Source: Arbacia lixula (taxonomy: Eukaryota; Echinodermata; Echinoidea; Arbacioida; Arbaciidae). From it: 64,000 bases of DNA. The DNA lies in the NCBI GenBank assembly GCA_963669155.1, contig OZ022581.1, forward strand, positions 17,317,027 to 17,381,026. Direction: 5' to 3'. Shown piece after piece: positions 11,772 to 22,370 of the stretch. The notes below the pieces were generated by a model. The model was not told where the DNA came from. It did not search any database and saw nothing but the letters and a program-made list of their open reading frames with translations. The stretch's first letter is position 1. Each line of letters opens with the position of its first letter. Both the position numbers and the translations under genes were made by a program.

Positions 11772-14700
11772 GAGTTTGCAACCCCCGCCATCATTTTTGC
11801 CTACTCCCGGTACTCCTACCATTCCCTGGAAACAATGGAAAGGATTGTTTGAGAACTTTCTTCTGGCCGGTGGTGCAAGCAAATACAGCGATGATCGCCG
11901 CCGTGCTATGCTACTTCATTGCCTAGGCCCCGAAGGCCAACGTGTGTTTCATACGCTACCTCCAAGTTCAAGTTCTACATCCGGCCGGGATGCGGACGGT
12001 GATGATTCACTGTCGAGCGATTCGCCGTGTACATACGACGAAGCACTGAAACGTTTGGACATTCATTTTACGCCTGCCGTGAATGTTGTCGCTGAACGAT
12101 ATCGGTTTCGACAACGGGGACAAGGACATGATGAACCCGTGGATGATTACATTAGCGCACTTCGTGCATTATCAGTTAACTGTGAATTCGGGAATTTGCG
12201 TGATGAGTTCATTCGCGATCAGCTTGTTGAAAAAACAAATTGCGGACGCATTCGAGAAAGACTACTTACAGTCACCGAGCCGAAGCTTACACTTTCTACT
12301 GCTGTTACAATCGCACGTCAAATGGAGTCTGCTGCAAGGGACAATCGTGCTTTGGATGCTTCTTCTAACCCTGTAAATGCTATGAAGTTCAATTCAACTC
12401 ATCAGAAGCGCCCATACAAACCTGCTCCACGGAAAAATAAGCAGGAAAACATGCAACACAGCAAAACTGTGGGTAAAAACACTCGTACTTCTGACAGTGT
12501 TATGTGCTATCGTTGTGGTGATAAAGGCCATAAAGCCAATGACAAAACATGCAGAGCAAAGGATGCACGTTGTTCTTCATGCAATAAAGTTGGACACTTT
12601 GCTCGTGTTTGTAGATCTACAAAGTCTAAGGTGAATTTTGTGACTGAGACTGAACAAGATGATACTGATCATGATCATGCTGCACATGAATCAGTACAAA
12701 TTCTAAACATTTCTGCAAACAATATCAAATGTACTGTGAATGTGAATCATGCACCTGTGGAAATGATTTTTGATACTGGATCACCAGTTACATTGATACC
12801 AGTTGATGTGTTTGACAAACATTACTGTCGTGATGCACTGATTCCCCCACGTTCAGGGGTACAGCTGACTACATACTTACATGAACCTATTCCAATAATA
12901 GGGATGTTTCCAGCTCGTGTTTCACATGATAGCAGTACGACGTGTGAAGCCTTACTGTATGTTGTTGAACGAGGAAGTTGCATACTGGGACGTGACTTGA
13001 TTACTGCTTTGCGGTTGACACTTCAGGACAATGTCGTCATGAACATTTCACTTTCCCTGGAATCTGAATTTCCTGAGCTTTTTCGCGATGGAATAGGACT
13101 TGCCAAAGGATATGCACACCGCATCAAGACAAAACCAGTTCCTCCTGTCCAACACAAACTACGACGCCTACCATTCGCAATTCGCGATAAAGTATCAGCT
13201 GAACTGGAACGCCTCATAGAAGCTGATATTATCGAACCTGTTGATGCTAGCGAGTGGATATCACCACTGGTAGTTGTCCACAAAAAGAATGGGGATATTC
13301 GGTTGTGCGTTGATCTCCGTAACGTCAACGAAGCCATCGTCGAGGACAAGTTCCCGCTACCCCATATTGATGAACTGCTCTCCGAAATGAGGGGTTCAAC
13401 GGTGTTTACCACCCTGGATCTCACGAACGCTTACCATCAACTCTTGCTACATGAGGACTCGCGTCACCTCACGACGTTTATCACACACAAGGGACTGTTC
13501 AGGTTTAAACGTGTGTGTTTTGGCTTGTCGTCGGCTCCTTCGGCATTTCAGAGACTTATGGCTTCTATCCTTGCAGGGCTGGATGGAGTCCAGTGCTATC
13601 TGGATGATATTATCATCCATGGAGACACGCAGGAAGCCCATGATACAAACTTACGTGCAGTTCTTCTCCGCCTACAGAGTGTTGGCTTAACACTCAACCT
13701 CCAGAAATGCCACTTCAACCTGCATGAGATCAATTACCTCGGGCATGTCATTTCTGCCAAAGGACTACAGCCCAACGAAGCTCACGTGAATGCCATACGC
13801 AATGCTCCTGTTCCAGGTGATGCTGCTGCCTTACGTTCCTTCATAGGACTTGCATCGTACTATGCCAAGTTCTTGCCCAGTTTTTCCACCATCACTGCAC
13901 CCCTACGGGAACTGACGAGAAAGGATACCCCTTTTGTATGGACTGATGCTGCTGATCACGCATTCCACAAAATCAAGGAGTTGATTTTGCATTGCGCTAC
14001 ACTACAGTTGTTTGATCCTGATCTTCCAGTGATCATTTCAACAGACGCTTCAGACTACGGTCTAGGAGCCATTCTTCTTCAAGTGAAAGATGGTGAGGAA
14101 GTTCCTATTGCTTTTGCTTCGCGTACGCTCACACCAGCGGAACGAAACTACTCAGTGGGTGAGAAGGAAGCTCTGTCGTGCGTCTGGGCGTGTGAAAAGT
14201 GGTTCCAGTATGTCTGGGGAAGACATTTTGTTCTTCGCACAGATCACCAGGCCTTAACCACATTACTCTCTTCGAAAGGGTCTGGACGACAGTCTATGCG
14301 CATTGCTCGTTGGTCTACTCGTTTACTACGCTTCAACTACACTGTCGAGTACTATCCAGGCCTACACAACTATGCAGCGGACGCGTTATCGCGATTACCT
14401 CAGCCTGCTGATGATGTCATCGAGGATGATGACCAGGAAGTTGTCATACAGAGCATTTTCGCGGACGCGACGATTTCCAAGTCAGAGCTCCAAACCGCGA
14501 CGGCTTCTGATCCTGTTCTTCAAAGCGTGATCAAGAAAATTTCGCGTGGATGGTCAAAGGACGCGAGCAAGGATGATTCCCTGAAAGCGTTCTACATGGT
14601 TCGCGATGAGCTGGCCGTCATCGACAACTGCATATTTCGCGGTGATAGGATGGTTATTCCGCCATCATGCCAAGCAGTGTTGATTTCTTGTGCTCATTCT

Positions 14701-15744
14701 GCCCATCAAGGAATTGTTCGTACGAAACAGCGGCTTCGCGATCTCTATTGGTGGCCATGCATGGATCGCATGGTGGAGGATGCCATTCACCATTGTAGTG
14801 CATGCCAGTCAAGTGATAAAGTTGCACATACGCGTAACACTCCTCTACAAAGTGTTCCACTTCCAGATGGTCCCTGGCAGAAGATAGGGATAGACATAAC
14901 TGGCCCATTCAACACTAACAAACCTGCATACAAATATGCTATTGTGGCCATAGACTACTACTCCAAATGGCCTGAAATTGCTTTTGTGTCTGAAGTTACT
15001 TCGCGTACTGTGATTACATTTCTCACACAATTGTTTGCTAGGGAAGGTCTCCCTTCAGAAATTGTCACTGACAATGGGGTTCAGTTTGTGTCAAGTGAGT
15101 TCGAAGAGTTCCTTAAACAATTGGGTATTTCCCATTGTAAGGCATCGCTCTACTACCCTCGTGCAAATGGGGAGGTTGAGCGTTGGAACAGAGTACTAAA
15201 ACAGACTTTGCAAATTGCTACATCCCAAGGGAGAGATTGGAAGGAAGCAACCCTTGAGTTGTTAATGGCCTACCGTTCTACCCCACACCAAACTACTGGT
15301 AAATCCCCTGCAGAATTGCTACACGGACGACCCATGGTCACGCCATTACACATTCGAAGTGCCAATGATGGCAAAGGGCGTGTACAGGGTGATGTCGAAA
15401 TGCGCAAGCGCGTCAATACAAAGCAACAAAAAGCGCGCGTGTACACAGACAAGGTGAGGGGTGCTTCCATTCCAAAGTTCAAAATTGGTGACAAAGTCAG
15501 GGCGAAAAGGGTCAAAAAAGTGAATGACTCTAGATTTGAGGCTCCCCAAAAGATAGTTGGACAAAAAGGACCTTACACATTTGTGTTACAAGATGGACGT
15601 GTATGGAATGCCTCAAAATTGACCCTACATAGAGACTGTAAAGACAATAACATGTCACATGACGTAAATGTGCAGACTGGAGGCCAAAGATCAAAACGTG
15701 ATAAAAGGGCACCAGTCTGGACACGTGATCATATGTTGTATTGA
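11767..15744 (+). CDS. Gag-Pol polyprotein of retrotransposon 1
   Basis: A single uninterrupted frame of 1325 aa from the ATG at 11767. An in-frame TTG at 11755 lies in the primer site and is not preferred. Domains in order: capsid-like Gag (about 1-220); two zinc knuckles (about 247-282, CYRCGDKGHK and CSSCNKVGHFARVC); aspartic protease with DTGS at 336; reverse transcriptase with YLDD at 611; RNase H with TDASDYG at 760; integrase with its HHCC finger from 977 and catalytic D1043, D1102 and E1138 (DD35E spacing). A basic C-terminal tail with a GDKVRAK segment follows. Gag and Pol are fused with no frameshift. All catalytic motifs look intact, so this copy may be competent for retrotransposition. 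Confidence 0.95.
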   Translation: MASLQPPPSFLPTPGTPTIPWKQWKGLFENFLLAGGASKYSDDRRRAMLLHCLGPEGQRVFHTLPPSSSSTSGRDADGDDSLSSDSPCTYDEALKRLDIHFTPAVNVVAERYRFRQRGQGHDEPVDDYISALRALSVNCEFGNLRDEFIRDQLVEKTNCGRIRERLLTVTEPKLTLSTAVTIARQMESAARDNRALDASSNPVNAMKFNSTHQKRPYKPAPRKNKQENMQHSKTVGKNTRTSDSVMCYRCGDKGHKANDKTCRAKDARCSSCNKVGHFARVCRSTKSKVNFVTETEQDDTDHDHAAHESVQILNISANNIKCTVNVNHAPVEMIFDTGSPVTLIPVDVFDKHYCRDALIPPRSGVQLTTYLHEPIPIIGMFPARVSHDSSTTCEALLYVVERGSCILGRDLITALRLTLQDNVVMNISLSLESEFPELFRDGIGLAKGYAHRIKTKPVPPVQHKLRRLPFAIRDKVSAELERLIEADIIEPVDASEWISPLVVVHKKNGDIRLCVDLRNVNEAIVEDKFPLPHIDELLSEMRGSTVFTTLDLTNAYHQLLLHEDSRHLTTFITHKGLFRFKRVCFGLSSAPSAFQRLMASILAGLDGVQCYLDDIIIHGDTQEAHDTNLRAVLLRLQSVGLTLNLQKCHFNLHEINYLGHVISAKGLQPNEAHVNAIRNAPVPGDAAALRSFIGLASYYAKFLPSFSTITAPLRELTRKDTPFVWTDAADHAFHKIKELILHCATLQLFDPDLPVIISTDASDYGLGAILLQVKDGEEVPIAFASRTLTPAERNYSVGEKEALSCVWACEKWFQYVWGRHFVLRTDHQALTTLLSSKGSGRQSMRIARWSTRLLRFNYTVEYYPGLHNYAADALSRLPQPADDVIEDDDQEVVIQSIFADATISKSELQTATASDPVLQSVIKKISRGWSKDASKDDSLKAFYMVRDELAVIDNCIFRGDRMVIPPSCQAVLISCAHSAHQGIVRTKQRLRDLYWWPCMDRMVEDAIHHCSACQSSDKVAHTRNTPLQSVPLPDGPWQKIGIDITGPFNTNKPAYKYAIVAIDYYSKWPEIAFVSEVTSRTVITFLTQLFAREGLPSEIVTDNGVQFVSSEFEEFLKQLGISHCKASLYYPRANGEVERWNRVLKQTLQIATSQGRDWKEATLELLMAYRSTPHQTTGKSPAELLHGRPMVTPLHIRSANDGKGRVQGDVEMRKRVNTKQQKARVYTDKVRGASIPKFKIGDKVRAKRVKKVNDSRFEAPQKIVGQKGPYTFVLQDGRVWNASKLTLHRDCKDNNMSHDVNVQTGGQRSKRDKRAPVWTRDHMLY

Positions 15745-16549
15745 GTTGATTGTGCACAATGTGCAGCCCACCGTAAATGAGTGTAAAAGTGTTTAAGCTC
15801 TTATGGGACATGTATAATTTGGTTCTAAGAAAAAGTATGTTCATTTGTTGTCATGGAAATGAAACAAAGTGGAAGCTAAGAAGCATGTTACATATACATA
15901 CATAACTATAATATGTGTACTGTATTACATGATTTTATTAATGTGATTGTGTACAATTAGACAAACTTACAAATCATTGAAACCAGATTCATATTTGAAT
16001 TGAGGTTTTAATAGTACATATGTTTCATGATACATTTCGTACAGCAGACCATTGAGGTTACATGGAAATTTATAAGTGCATAATTATAGAATAATTACAT
16101 GCATAATGTTGTACGCATTATGAGGTCTAAGTGGTGATTAATTTAAAACCCTATTATGACTTTGTTTACATTTAAAGTTTCAGCTTAAACATGATGCATA
16201 CATATATAGAAATGAAACATAAGTTTGTATTCCATAAATGTAATAGTACACATAGTTTGGCTTCTTTAGGAAAAGCATTATTTACATATCAGGAAACAGG
16301 GAACAAGTCTGAAAAGTAAGAAATTGTTTCATAATTACAACTGTTTACAGGTTGTTTTGAATATTAACAGTTTTAAGATAAAGGTACATGTATACATCAT
16401 TACGGTAAGGTATAACAGTATACTTCATTTATATTATATATTTTGGGCTGCTATGCTATGCTATACTATGCTATGCAAAAAGGTGAAACATTTTTGGTTA
16501 AGTACTTATTACAACAAATATGATAAACCCTTTTTAAGCAGAGGGGAGA
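15745..16549 (+). other. Untranslated 3' part of retrotransposon 1 with polypurine tract
   Basis: About 800 AT-rich bases between the gag-pol stop and the 3' LTR carry no env-like or other plausible frame. The tract GCAGAGGGGAGA, ending at 16549, directly before the LTR, is the likely plus-strand primer. Confidence 0.75.
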
Positions 16550-16726
16550 TGTTGTGTTCTCTACATTATAATTACACTAGAGTCTGAAATGAAGACTAAT
16601 GATGTTTACGTGACATGAGCATGCTTGCTCGTGGTTCAGCAAGATGGCACCTGATTAAAGTACATAACGTTACTACGGTCTCCGGACTATTTCATTCATG
16701 TCATATTTCCGGGAGTAGATACAACA
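16550..16726 (+). repeat. 3' LTR of retrotransposon 1
   Basis: 177-bp identical partner of the 5' LTR, followed by the target duplication CTCAT. Confidence 0.95.
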
Positions 16727-16731
16727 CTCAT

Positions 16732-17125
16732 CCAAAAAGACACTGAGACATATATATACATGTAACACATATGCAAACTGTATAGAGCTCATTTTTTTTA
16801 GTAATATTGAATTGCTTAATGTACATGTAAGAGCCAGCATATGATGTTACATAGTAGATGTTGCCATAGTCAAGTCAAGCATCACCTCATTACAAGTACA
16901 GTGTATTTATTTACAAGTATCTAGACATCTTTTCCAAGCAAAGTCTCTTCCTGTTATAGATTTGACAGTGCCTTGCAATTTTATGCATGAGAAAAGTCAT
17001 TGAATCTTGTTACAATTTTTGCTTGCATTGCTTCTTTTATAATTCAGCAATTTGTGTTATGAACTTACAATGCAAAGTTCCTCTGTTGAGTGCAATGTGT
17101 TTTGCTCAGTGCGTGTCTATAAGTT
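16732..17125. other. Intergenic sequence, nothing recognised
   Basis: AT-rich sequence without a plausible exon or repeat structure. Confidence 0.4.
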
Positions 17126-17320
17126 CTAGTTTGCAGGCACAGACTGTATTGTGACACTCCCTCAAAACATGTGTCTGGTAGTAAGACTACAGATTATTGA
17201 GTCCCACTACACCTGAAGACACATATGAGAGCTCACATAGTCTTTGCAATACATGTATCACTTTTCAGACTCGACTCAGACTCACTAACAGACTGACAAA
17301 GCTTTGTGCCTGCAAACTAG
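17126..17320. mobile_element. Fold-back inverted-repeat element
   Basis: CTAGTTTGCAGGCACA at the left is inverted as TGTGCCTGCAAACTAG at the right, enclosing about 160 bp that include smaller inverted blocks. No coding capacity. MITE-like. Confidence 0.7.
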
Positions 17321-18079
17321 TAGAGAAATTTGTCTTTTGCATTTGAGAGATTACTGTAAATGAAGAAATGCAATGCTGCATTAATGTTTCCTCTATTTTG
17401 TAAAATGTATTACAACTTCAGGGGCCACAGGCTACGGTATTGCAACTTATGTTCACATGCTTTAGAAGTTTTATCTGAATTTCCCCAGGTAAGAGAAGCT
17501 GGGGAGAGACTACAAGAACATCTGCAAAATGAGAGATCACCAAGATTAACCCATATTGAAATTTCACTTTTATGTAGGAATATAATTTAAAATAGGAAAT
17601 ACCTCTTTTATTGTACTATGAATACAGATCTAACGGAGAAGTACCTTTTTCATATGTGTGAGCTTTCATAACATGTTTAAAGCATTTATGTGCTACTGTA
17701 GTTATCAGGTACATCAGGTATGTGACGTATATCTGGAAATCAGGTACATTATGTGGCATGCATTTATGGATTATTTTATACATTGTTTTGTATTGTGTGT
17801 TAATGATTGAGTGTGTATATGTATCTACCTATTGACAATATTTGTTGTGTATGTTGGAGTGTATCATAACCAAGTGTAACACCATGTTTTGATGGTGGCT
17901 GCATATTGCATAGTAAATTAATTTAAGCAGTCTCAGACAAATTGCTTTGATTTCACTTGTTTTCATCCATGAAGGGTGGAGTCAACTCCAAATGTGTATG
18001 TGCAGGTTGATAGATGAAACAAAGCAGGCAGCATAACGCAATTGTGTTGAGGGTAGGAGAAAATACAAGAGTTGAGTAT

Positions 18080-18245
18080 ATAAGTGTGTGTCAGAGAATG
18101 TGTGTGTATAAGTGTTGTGTGTGTCTGAGAATGTTTGTGTGTCAGTGTTGTGTGTGTGTTTGTGTGTGTGTGTGCTTGTGTGATGTGCGTGATGAATGTG
18201 ATCACAGAATGACGGGAGTCAGACAGAGAGAGAGAGAGAGGAAAG
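18080..18245. repeat. TG/GT and GA microsatellites
   Basis: TG-rich simple repeats (about 18085-18185) followed by a GA run (about 18224-18240). The frames across them are low-complexity and not genes. Confidence 0.8.
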
Positions 18246-18574
18246 ATAGGCAAGCAGATGATACATACATGCACATCATGCAGTAAATAATACAAATCAT
18301 GGAAAATGAAGAGGGATGGTGGCACTGTCAGTGGCATACCAGTAAAAGACCAATGCTTTTTGTTTTACTCCCAGTTCATCATGATCACTCATAATTCTGT
18401 TAAACATAATTGAAGTTTGATAATTTCATTTTTTTTATGGATTTTTTTATTTTTGGCGTGATTTCGCATACATCAAATGAACATACAATAGAAAATACAT
18501 TTGTAAATCAATGTGTACCGTTGCACAATTTGCTTCATAACAAAAAATGTGATTGCACATAATCAGTACCTGTA

Positions 18575-18720
18575 AATAAGCCATTTTCATAATGCATTCA
18601 CAACTTCATATCTAACTTCATAGTACATGTAGCATGTTTAATGACATTCACCTGCATCTAGTAATTTGGTTTCAATTGATAGAATGCACTCTGAATCTAT
18701 TAGTTGTTGCTAAAGGACAG
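18575..18720. repeat. Dispersed repeat, copy B
   Basis: Diverged copy of 10195-10350, sharing AAGCCATTTTCATAATGCATTCACAA and a downstream CACTCTGAATCTATTAGTTGTTGCTA block. Confidence 0.45.
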
Positions 18721-19587
18721 AACTCTGAAATAATTCTCTCTTCATTTCATCGTTAATTTCTCCCTTTTCACTACATAAATGGGTCATATATCCTTTAAAA
18801 ATAGAACCACATGGTGTTAAGTTTCACTATTTTTCAAATGACATTTTTTAGTTGTCCCATTGTTTTTCTGATTTTGTTAGCTTTCATTCGATAAAATAAA
18901 TTGTCAGTTTCCATTTCATTTGACATTAGAGGGTGTTTGCAAAAGAATTATACATATATACACAAATCCTGAAGAACAACAGTTTGAGTGGCACAAGAAG
19001 GGATAAGACTCGTGGTCCACAAACCCTCCATAGAATGAACACGGATCATACTGAGGAATTACCCATGATGCATCATCTAACCAAGTCAACCAATCGGCAA
19101 TAATACGAATTATTTCACACAAGACTATGGACACACACATCTGCCATATAAGGCACTTTAAGTATGAGCAGTAAACACACACAAGAAATACCATTAGGTT
19201 TATCATGAATCATTGCCGTGTCCTTAACATAGTACAAATACTGGTTCTCGACCACACCGATTTCTTTTGATGACTGTAAAGAGAAGTCACAATTCTATTT
19301 ATTAAGTAGTGAACAATACATTATGAAGACATACTACAGAGCTAATACATGCACAAGGACTTAGTTCAAAGATGAGAATTCCTGAATCTCAAGTAAAAAG
19401 TGATAATTCCCTAGACCGACACTCACACTGGCCTGAAATAATAAATGTCACATACTGTGCTTGAAATTTTTGTTAGACTCCGCCTGCGCAGCTGCAATAG
19501 TATACCGGTATGGGTTGAAATAACACATTTCTATGTCCACCTTTTTGTATGGTTTGAATCCCGAGCTACAAATACAATGGCTTTCTT

Positions 19588-19655
19588 TACATATAAAATA
19601 TTTGCATTCAAGACAAAATAAAGATGGTAGAAAGACTTGTATGCAGGTGGTTTTC
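19588..19655. repeat. Dispersed repeat shared with 24527-24592
   Basis: A GCATTCAAGACAAAATAAAG...AAAGACTTGTATG..GGTGGT block that recurs at 24527-24592 with about 85 percent identity by eye. Non-coding, both in the CLPTM1L 3' half or just downstream. Confidence 0.5.
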
Positions 19656-19752
19656 CAAGGAGTAATATACAATGATGATGATGCTAAATATGTTACTCAA
19701 TGATACTCAATACAATGATGATCTTTCCAAAGAGCTTTAACTCTCCCAATAG

Positions 19753-19889
19753 AGGGTTCCCACAAGCAGCCATATTGGAGGACAAACAATAAAAACCTGT
19801 GCATCAGACCATGTAAAGTCATTGTTGTCATGGTCTGATAACAGGTTTTTATTGTTTTGTCCTCCAATATGGCTGCTTGTGGGAACCCT
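19753..19889. mobile_element. Fold-back element, near-perfect arms
   Basis: AGGGTTCCCACAAGCAGCCA begins the left arm and its exact inverse ends the right arm. The arms run about 50 bp, then a short loop. About 137 bp in all. Close arm identity suggests a young MITE or hairpin. Confidence 0.75.
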
Positions 19890-19996
19890 ATAAACTAAGC
19901 CACAAGAATCCCATCGACTTATGGCATACGGTACTAAGAGGGTGAACTACCCATGCATGGTATCAAACTGCATTCTTGTTTTACAATAAACATCTG

Positions 19997-20153
19997 GGCC
20001 CTGTTACATAAAACTTACCATTGAAGGTAACTTTGCTATCAATGGCAATTACTATGGAAACCCTGAATTTGATTGGCTGTTGAGCGATGTTACCATGGTA
20101 GTAGCCATTGATGAAAGAGTTACTATTAATGGTAAGTTTTATGCAACAGGGCC
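19997..20153. mobile_element. Inverted-repeat element of GGCCCTGTT type
   Basis: The left end reads GGCCCTGTTACATAAAACTT and the right end is its inverse with one change (ATGCAACAGGGCC). Further inner blocks with TTACCAT and CAATGGC also pair. About 157 bp, non-autonomous. Confidence 0.75.
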
Positions 20154-20667
20154 TAGTTGCATCACAAACGTGCATACTAGTATACAAGGCACTTTTTGAA
20201 ACATTCACATGGTGCAGACACCTATATTACGCCTTGGTAATGATTTGTCCGACGTTGAATTTGTTTGGAAGCTAAACAAGTGCTCACACAAAAACTTTAC
20301 AAGAATACAAACATTTTATACTATCAAAATTATCTGATGAAGTAACAAGACATATTTGAAAATCAATGCTTCTTTAAGTCCTAACCAGACACAATAAGTA
20401 GAATGCTAATACAGAATCAAACATTATCCCTGAAGATTACATGATCAAATATGTGCATTGATTTGTATGTTGGTGCAAAAATTCTAGTGTGAGATTGTTC
20501 AGTGGATTGTACTATTCTCCTATTCCCTGCAATACTCCCTGACTGTCCAGGGTGTGATTAACAGTGTTTGCATTACCAGGGCACATACAAACTGAGCTAT
20601 GAAAATTATAAGTAAACTAGAGCAATTCGACTGCCCCGCAGTCGATAAATATGCCTCCGCCTCTTTG

Positions 20668-22049
20668 CTATTCTCAGAAAATGTACAAGTTTGGTGGGCA
20701 ATGTACCATTGCTCCTATGTGAAATGAAAATATCGCATTGTTTTTTCAAGTTTAGCCAAGTTTGGCAATGTTCATTGACTTTTGACCTCTTTGACTTCCA
20801 ATCTAACCAGTCCGTCTAAATCCATCCTTGTATCAAGGTCGTTTAAAATTAGCCAATTTTGGGTGAAGTTCATTGACCTTTGACCTTTCAGGAATTTTAC
20901 CCAAACTTCACCAGTCTACCTCCATGAAGTGATTCATCTCTGCACTATCTTTGGCTTGAATTGAATCATTAGTATTGGATTCAATGTGAAAATTATCTAT
21001 TTGGGGGCAATTTTTAGCCAATTTTGGCAAAGTTCATTAACCTTTGGGAAATTTCACCAAAAATGTCATCAGTCTAGTAGTGATCCATCTTTGCACCATG
21101 TTTGGTTGGTATTGCTCCATTGGATTTGGATATATTTTGAAAATTATCACTTTGGGGGCAATTTTTAGCTAATTTTTGGCAAAGTTCATTGACCTTTGAC
21201 CTTTGAACTCTCAGGAGTTTTACCCAAACTTTCACCAGTCCACCTCCATGAAGTGATACATCTCTGTATCATATTTGGTTAGAATTGCGCCATTGGATTT
21301 GGATTTAGGTTTATTGTGAAAAATATCAATTTTGCAAAGTTCATTGACCTTTGACCTCTGACCTTCCAGCAATTTCACCAACAATGTCACCAGTCTACCC
21401 AAAAGTAGTGATCCATCGTTTCACTATGTTTGGTTGGAATTGCACCATTGGGTTTGGATTTATTGTGAAAAATTGAAAGTTTGGGGCAATTTCTAGCCAA
21501 TTTTGGCAAAATTCATTGACCTTTGACCTCTGAACTTTCAGGAATTTTACCAAAAATGTCACCAGTCTATCCCTAAGTAGTAATCTATCTTTGTACCATG
21601 TTTAATGAGAATTGCATCCTTGGATTTGGATTTATTGTGAAAAAGGTCAATTTTTGGCAAATTTTCACAGATTTCATTGACCTTTGACCTCTGACCTTTC
21701 AGGAATTTTACCAAAAATGTCACCAGTCTATCCCCAAGTAGTGATACATCTTTGTACCATGTTTAATGAGAATTACATCCTTGGATTTAGATTTATTGTG
21801 GAAAAGGTCATTTGGGGGCAATTTTTACAAAGTTCATTGACCTTTGACCTTTGAACTCAATCAGATTTGACCCCAATTTTACCCACTTCATTAGTTTCAT
21901 GCAATACATACATGTACTAAGTTTGAAGCAAATCTGCTTAACGGTTCTCAAGATATTGCCTAAACGGATTCGGGACGGACGGACGGACGGACGGACGGAC
22001 GGCAACCCGAAAACATAATGCCTCCGGCCACTTCGTGGCGGAGGCATAA
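20668..22049. mobile_element. TIR element carrying a degenerate minisatellite with DR1 sites
   Basis: TATGCCTCCGCC at the left faces GGCGGAGGCATA at the right. Between them are about eight degenerate units of roughly 150-165 bp (motifs CAATTTTTGGCAAAGTTCAT, TTTCACCA, CCATGTTTGG, TTGGATTTGGATTTATTGTG), then a (GGAC)n tract at 21974-22003 and a terminal hairpin. The 13-mer TGACCTTTGACCT occurs perfectly six times (about 20874, 21190, 21343, 21517, 21678, 21838). No transposase. The design is the same as the unrelated-sequence elements at 35.6 and 53.4 kb. Confidence 0.75.
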
Positions 22050-22370
22050 AAATTATGAATACTTGTCTTTATCGAAGTAAGAATGAGCTGTAAGTACGAG
22101 CCAAATCTTGTCCAAGGTTCACCCGGCATAGCAAAATTCACATATGCAGACAAAATGATCTACTCTCTGAAGGAATGCACAACACATCTTTGGCACTGAC
22201 GATAATATACCATGTAAGACGTGGTGGTAGAAAGACTACAAGCTGAAGATATCACCAAACCAAGCTATGAAGTCAGAAAGTGTAAAAGCACACAAATGGG
22301 AGGGAATTATGGGAAGGGTCACCGCGAGGAGGCAAGATGAGAGGTCGTTCCTGGCGTCACACCCGGGACA

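Larger units (their letters stand above)
11575..16726 (+). mobile_element. Complete Ty3/Gypsy LTR retrotransposon 1 (Mag/SURL-like)
   Basis: A full element of about 5.15 kb: 5' LTR 11575-11751, 3' LTR 16550-16726, each 177 bp and identical by eye, starting TGTTGT and ending ACAACA. Both sides carry the 5-bp duplication CTCAT (11570-11574 and 16727-16731). It contains a tRNA-Ser-type primer site, one fused gag-pol frame without internal stops, and a purine tract before the 3' LTR. There is no env. Identical LTRs and an intact frame imply a recent insertion, between PDCD5 and CLPTM1L. Confidence 0.95.

Noticed and set aside
15745-16549. env gene in retrotransposon 1
   Set aside because: Only short AT-rich frames; no signal peptide or fusion-type segment.
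18916-19206. 96-codon minus-strand frame
   Set aside because: No family resemblance, no splice context, and hydrophobic Cys/Tyr-rich composition typical of a chance frame in AT-rich DNA.
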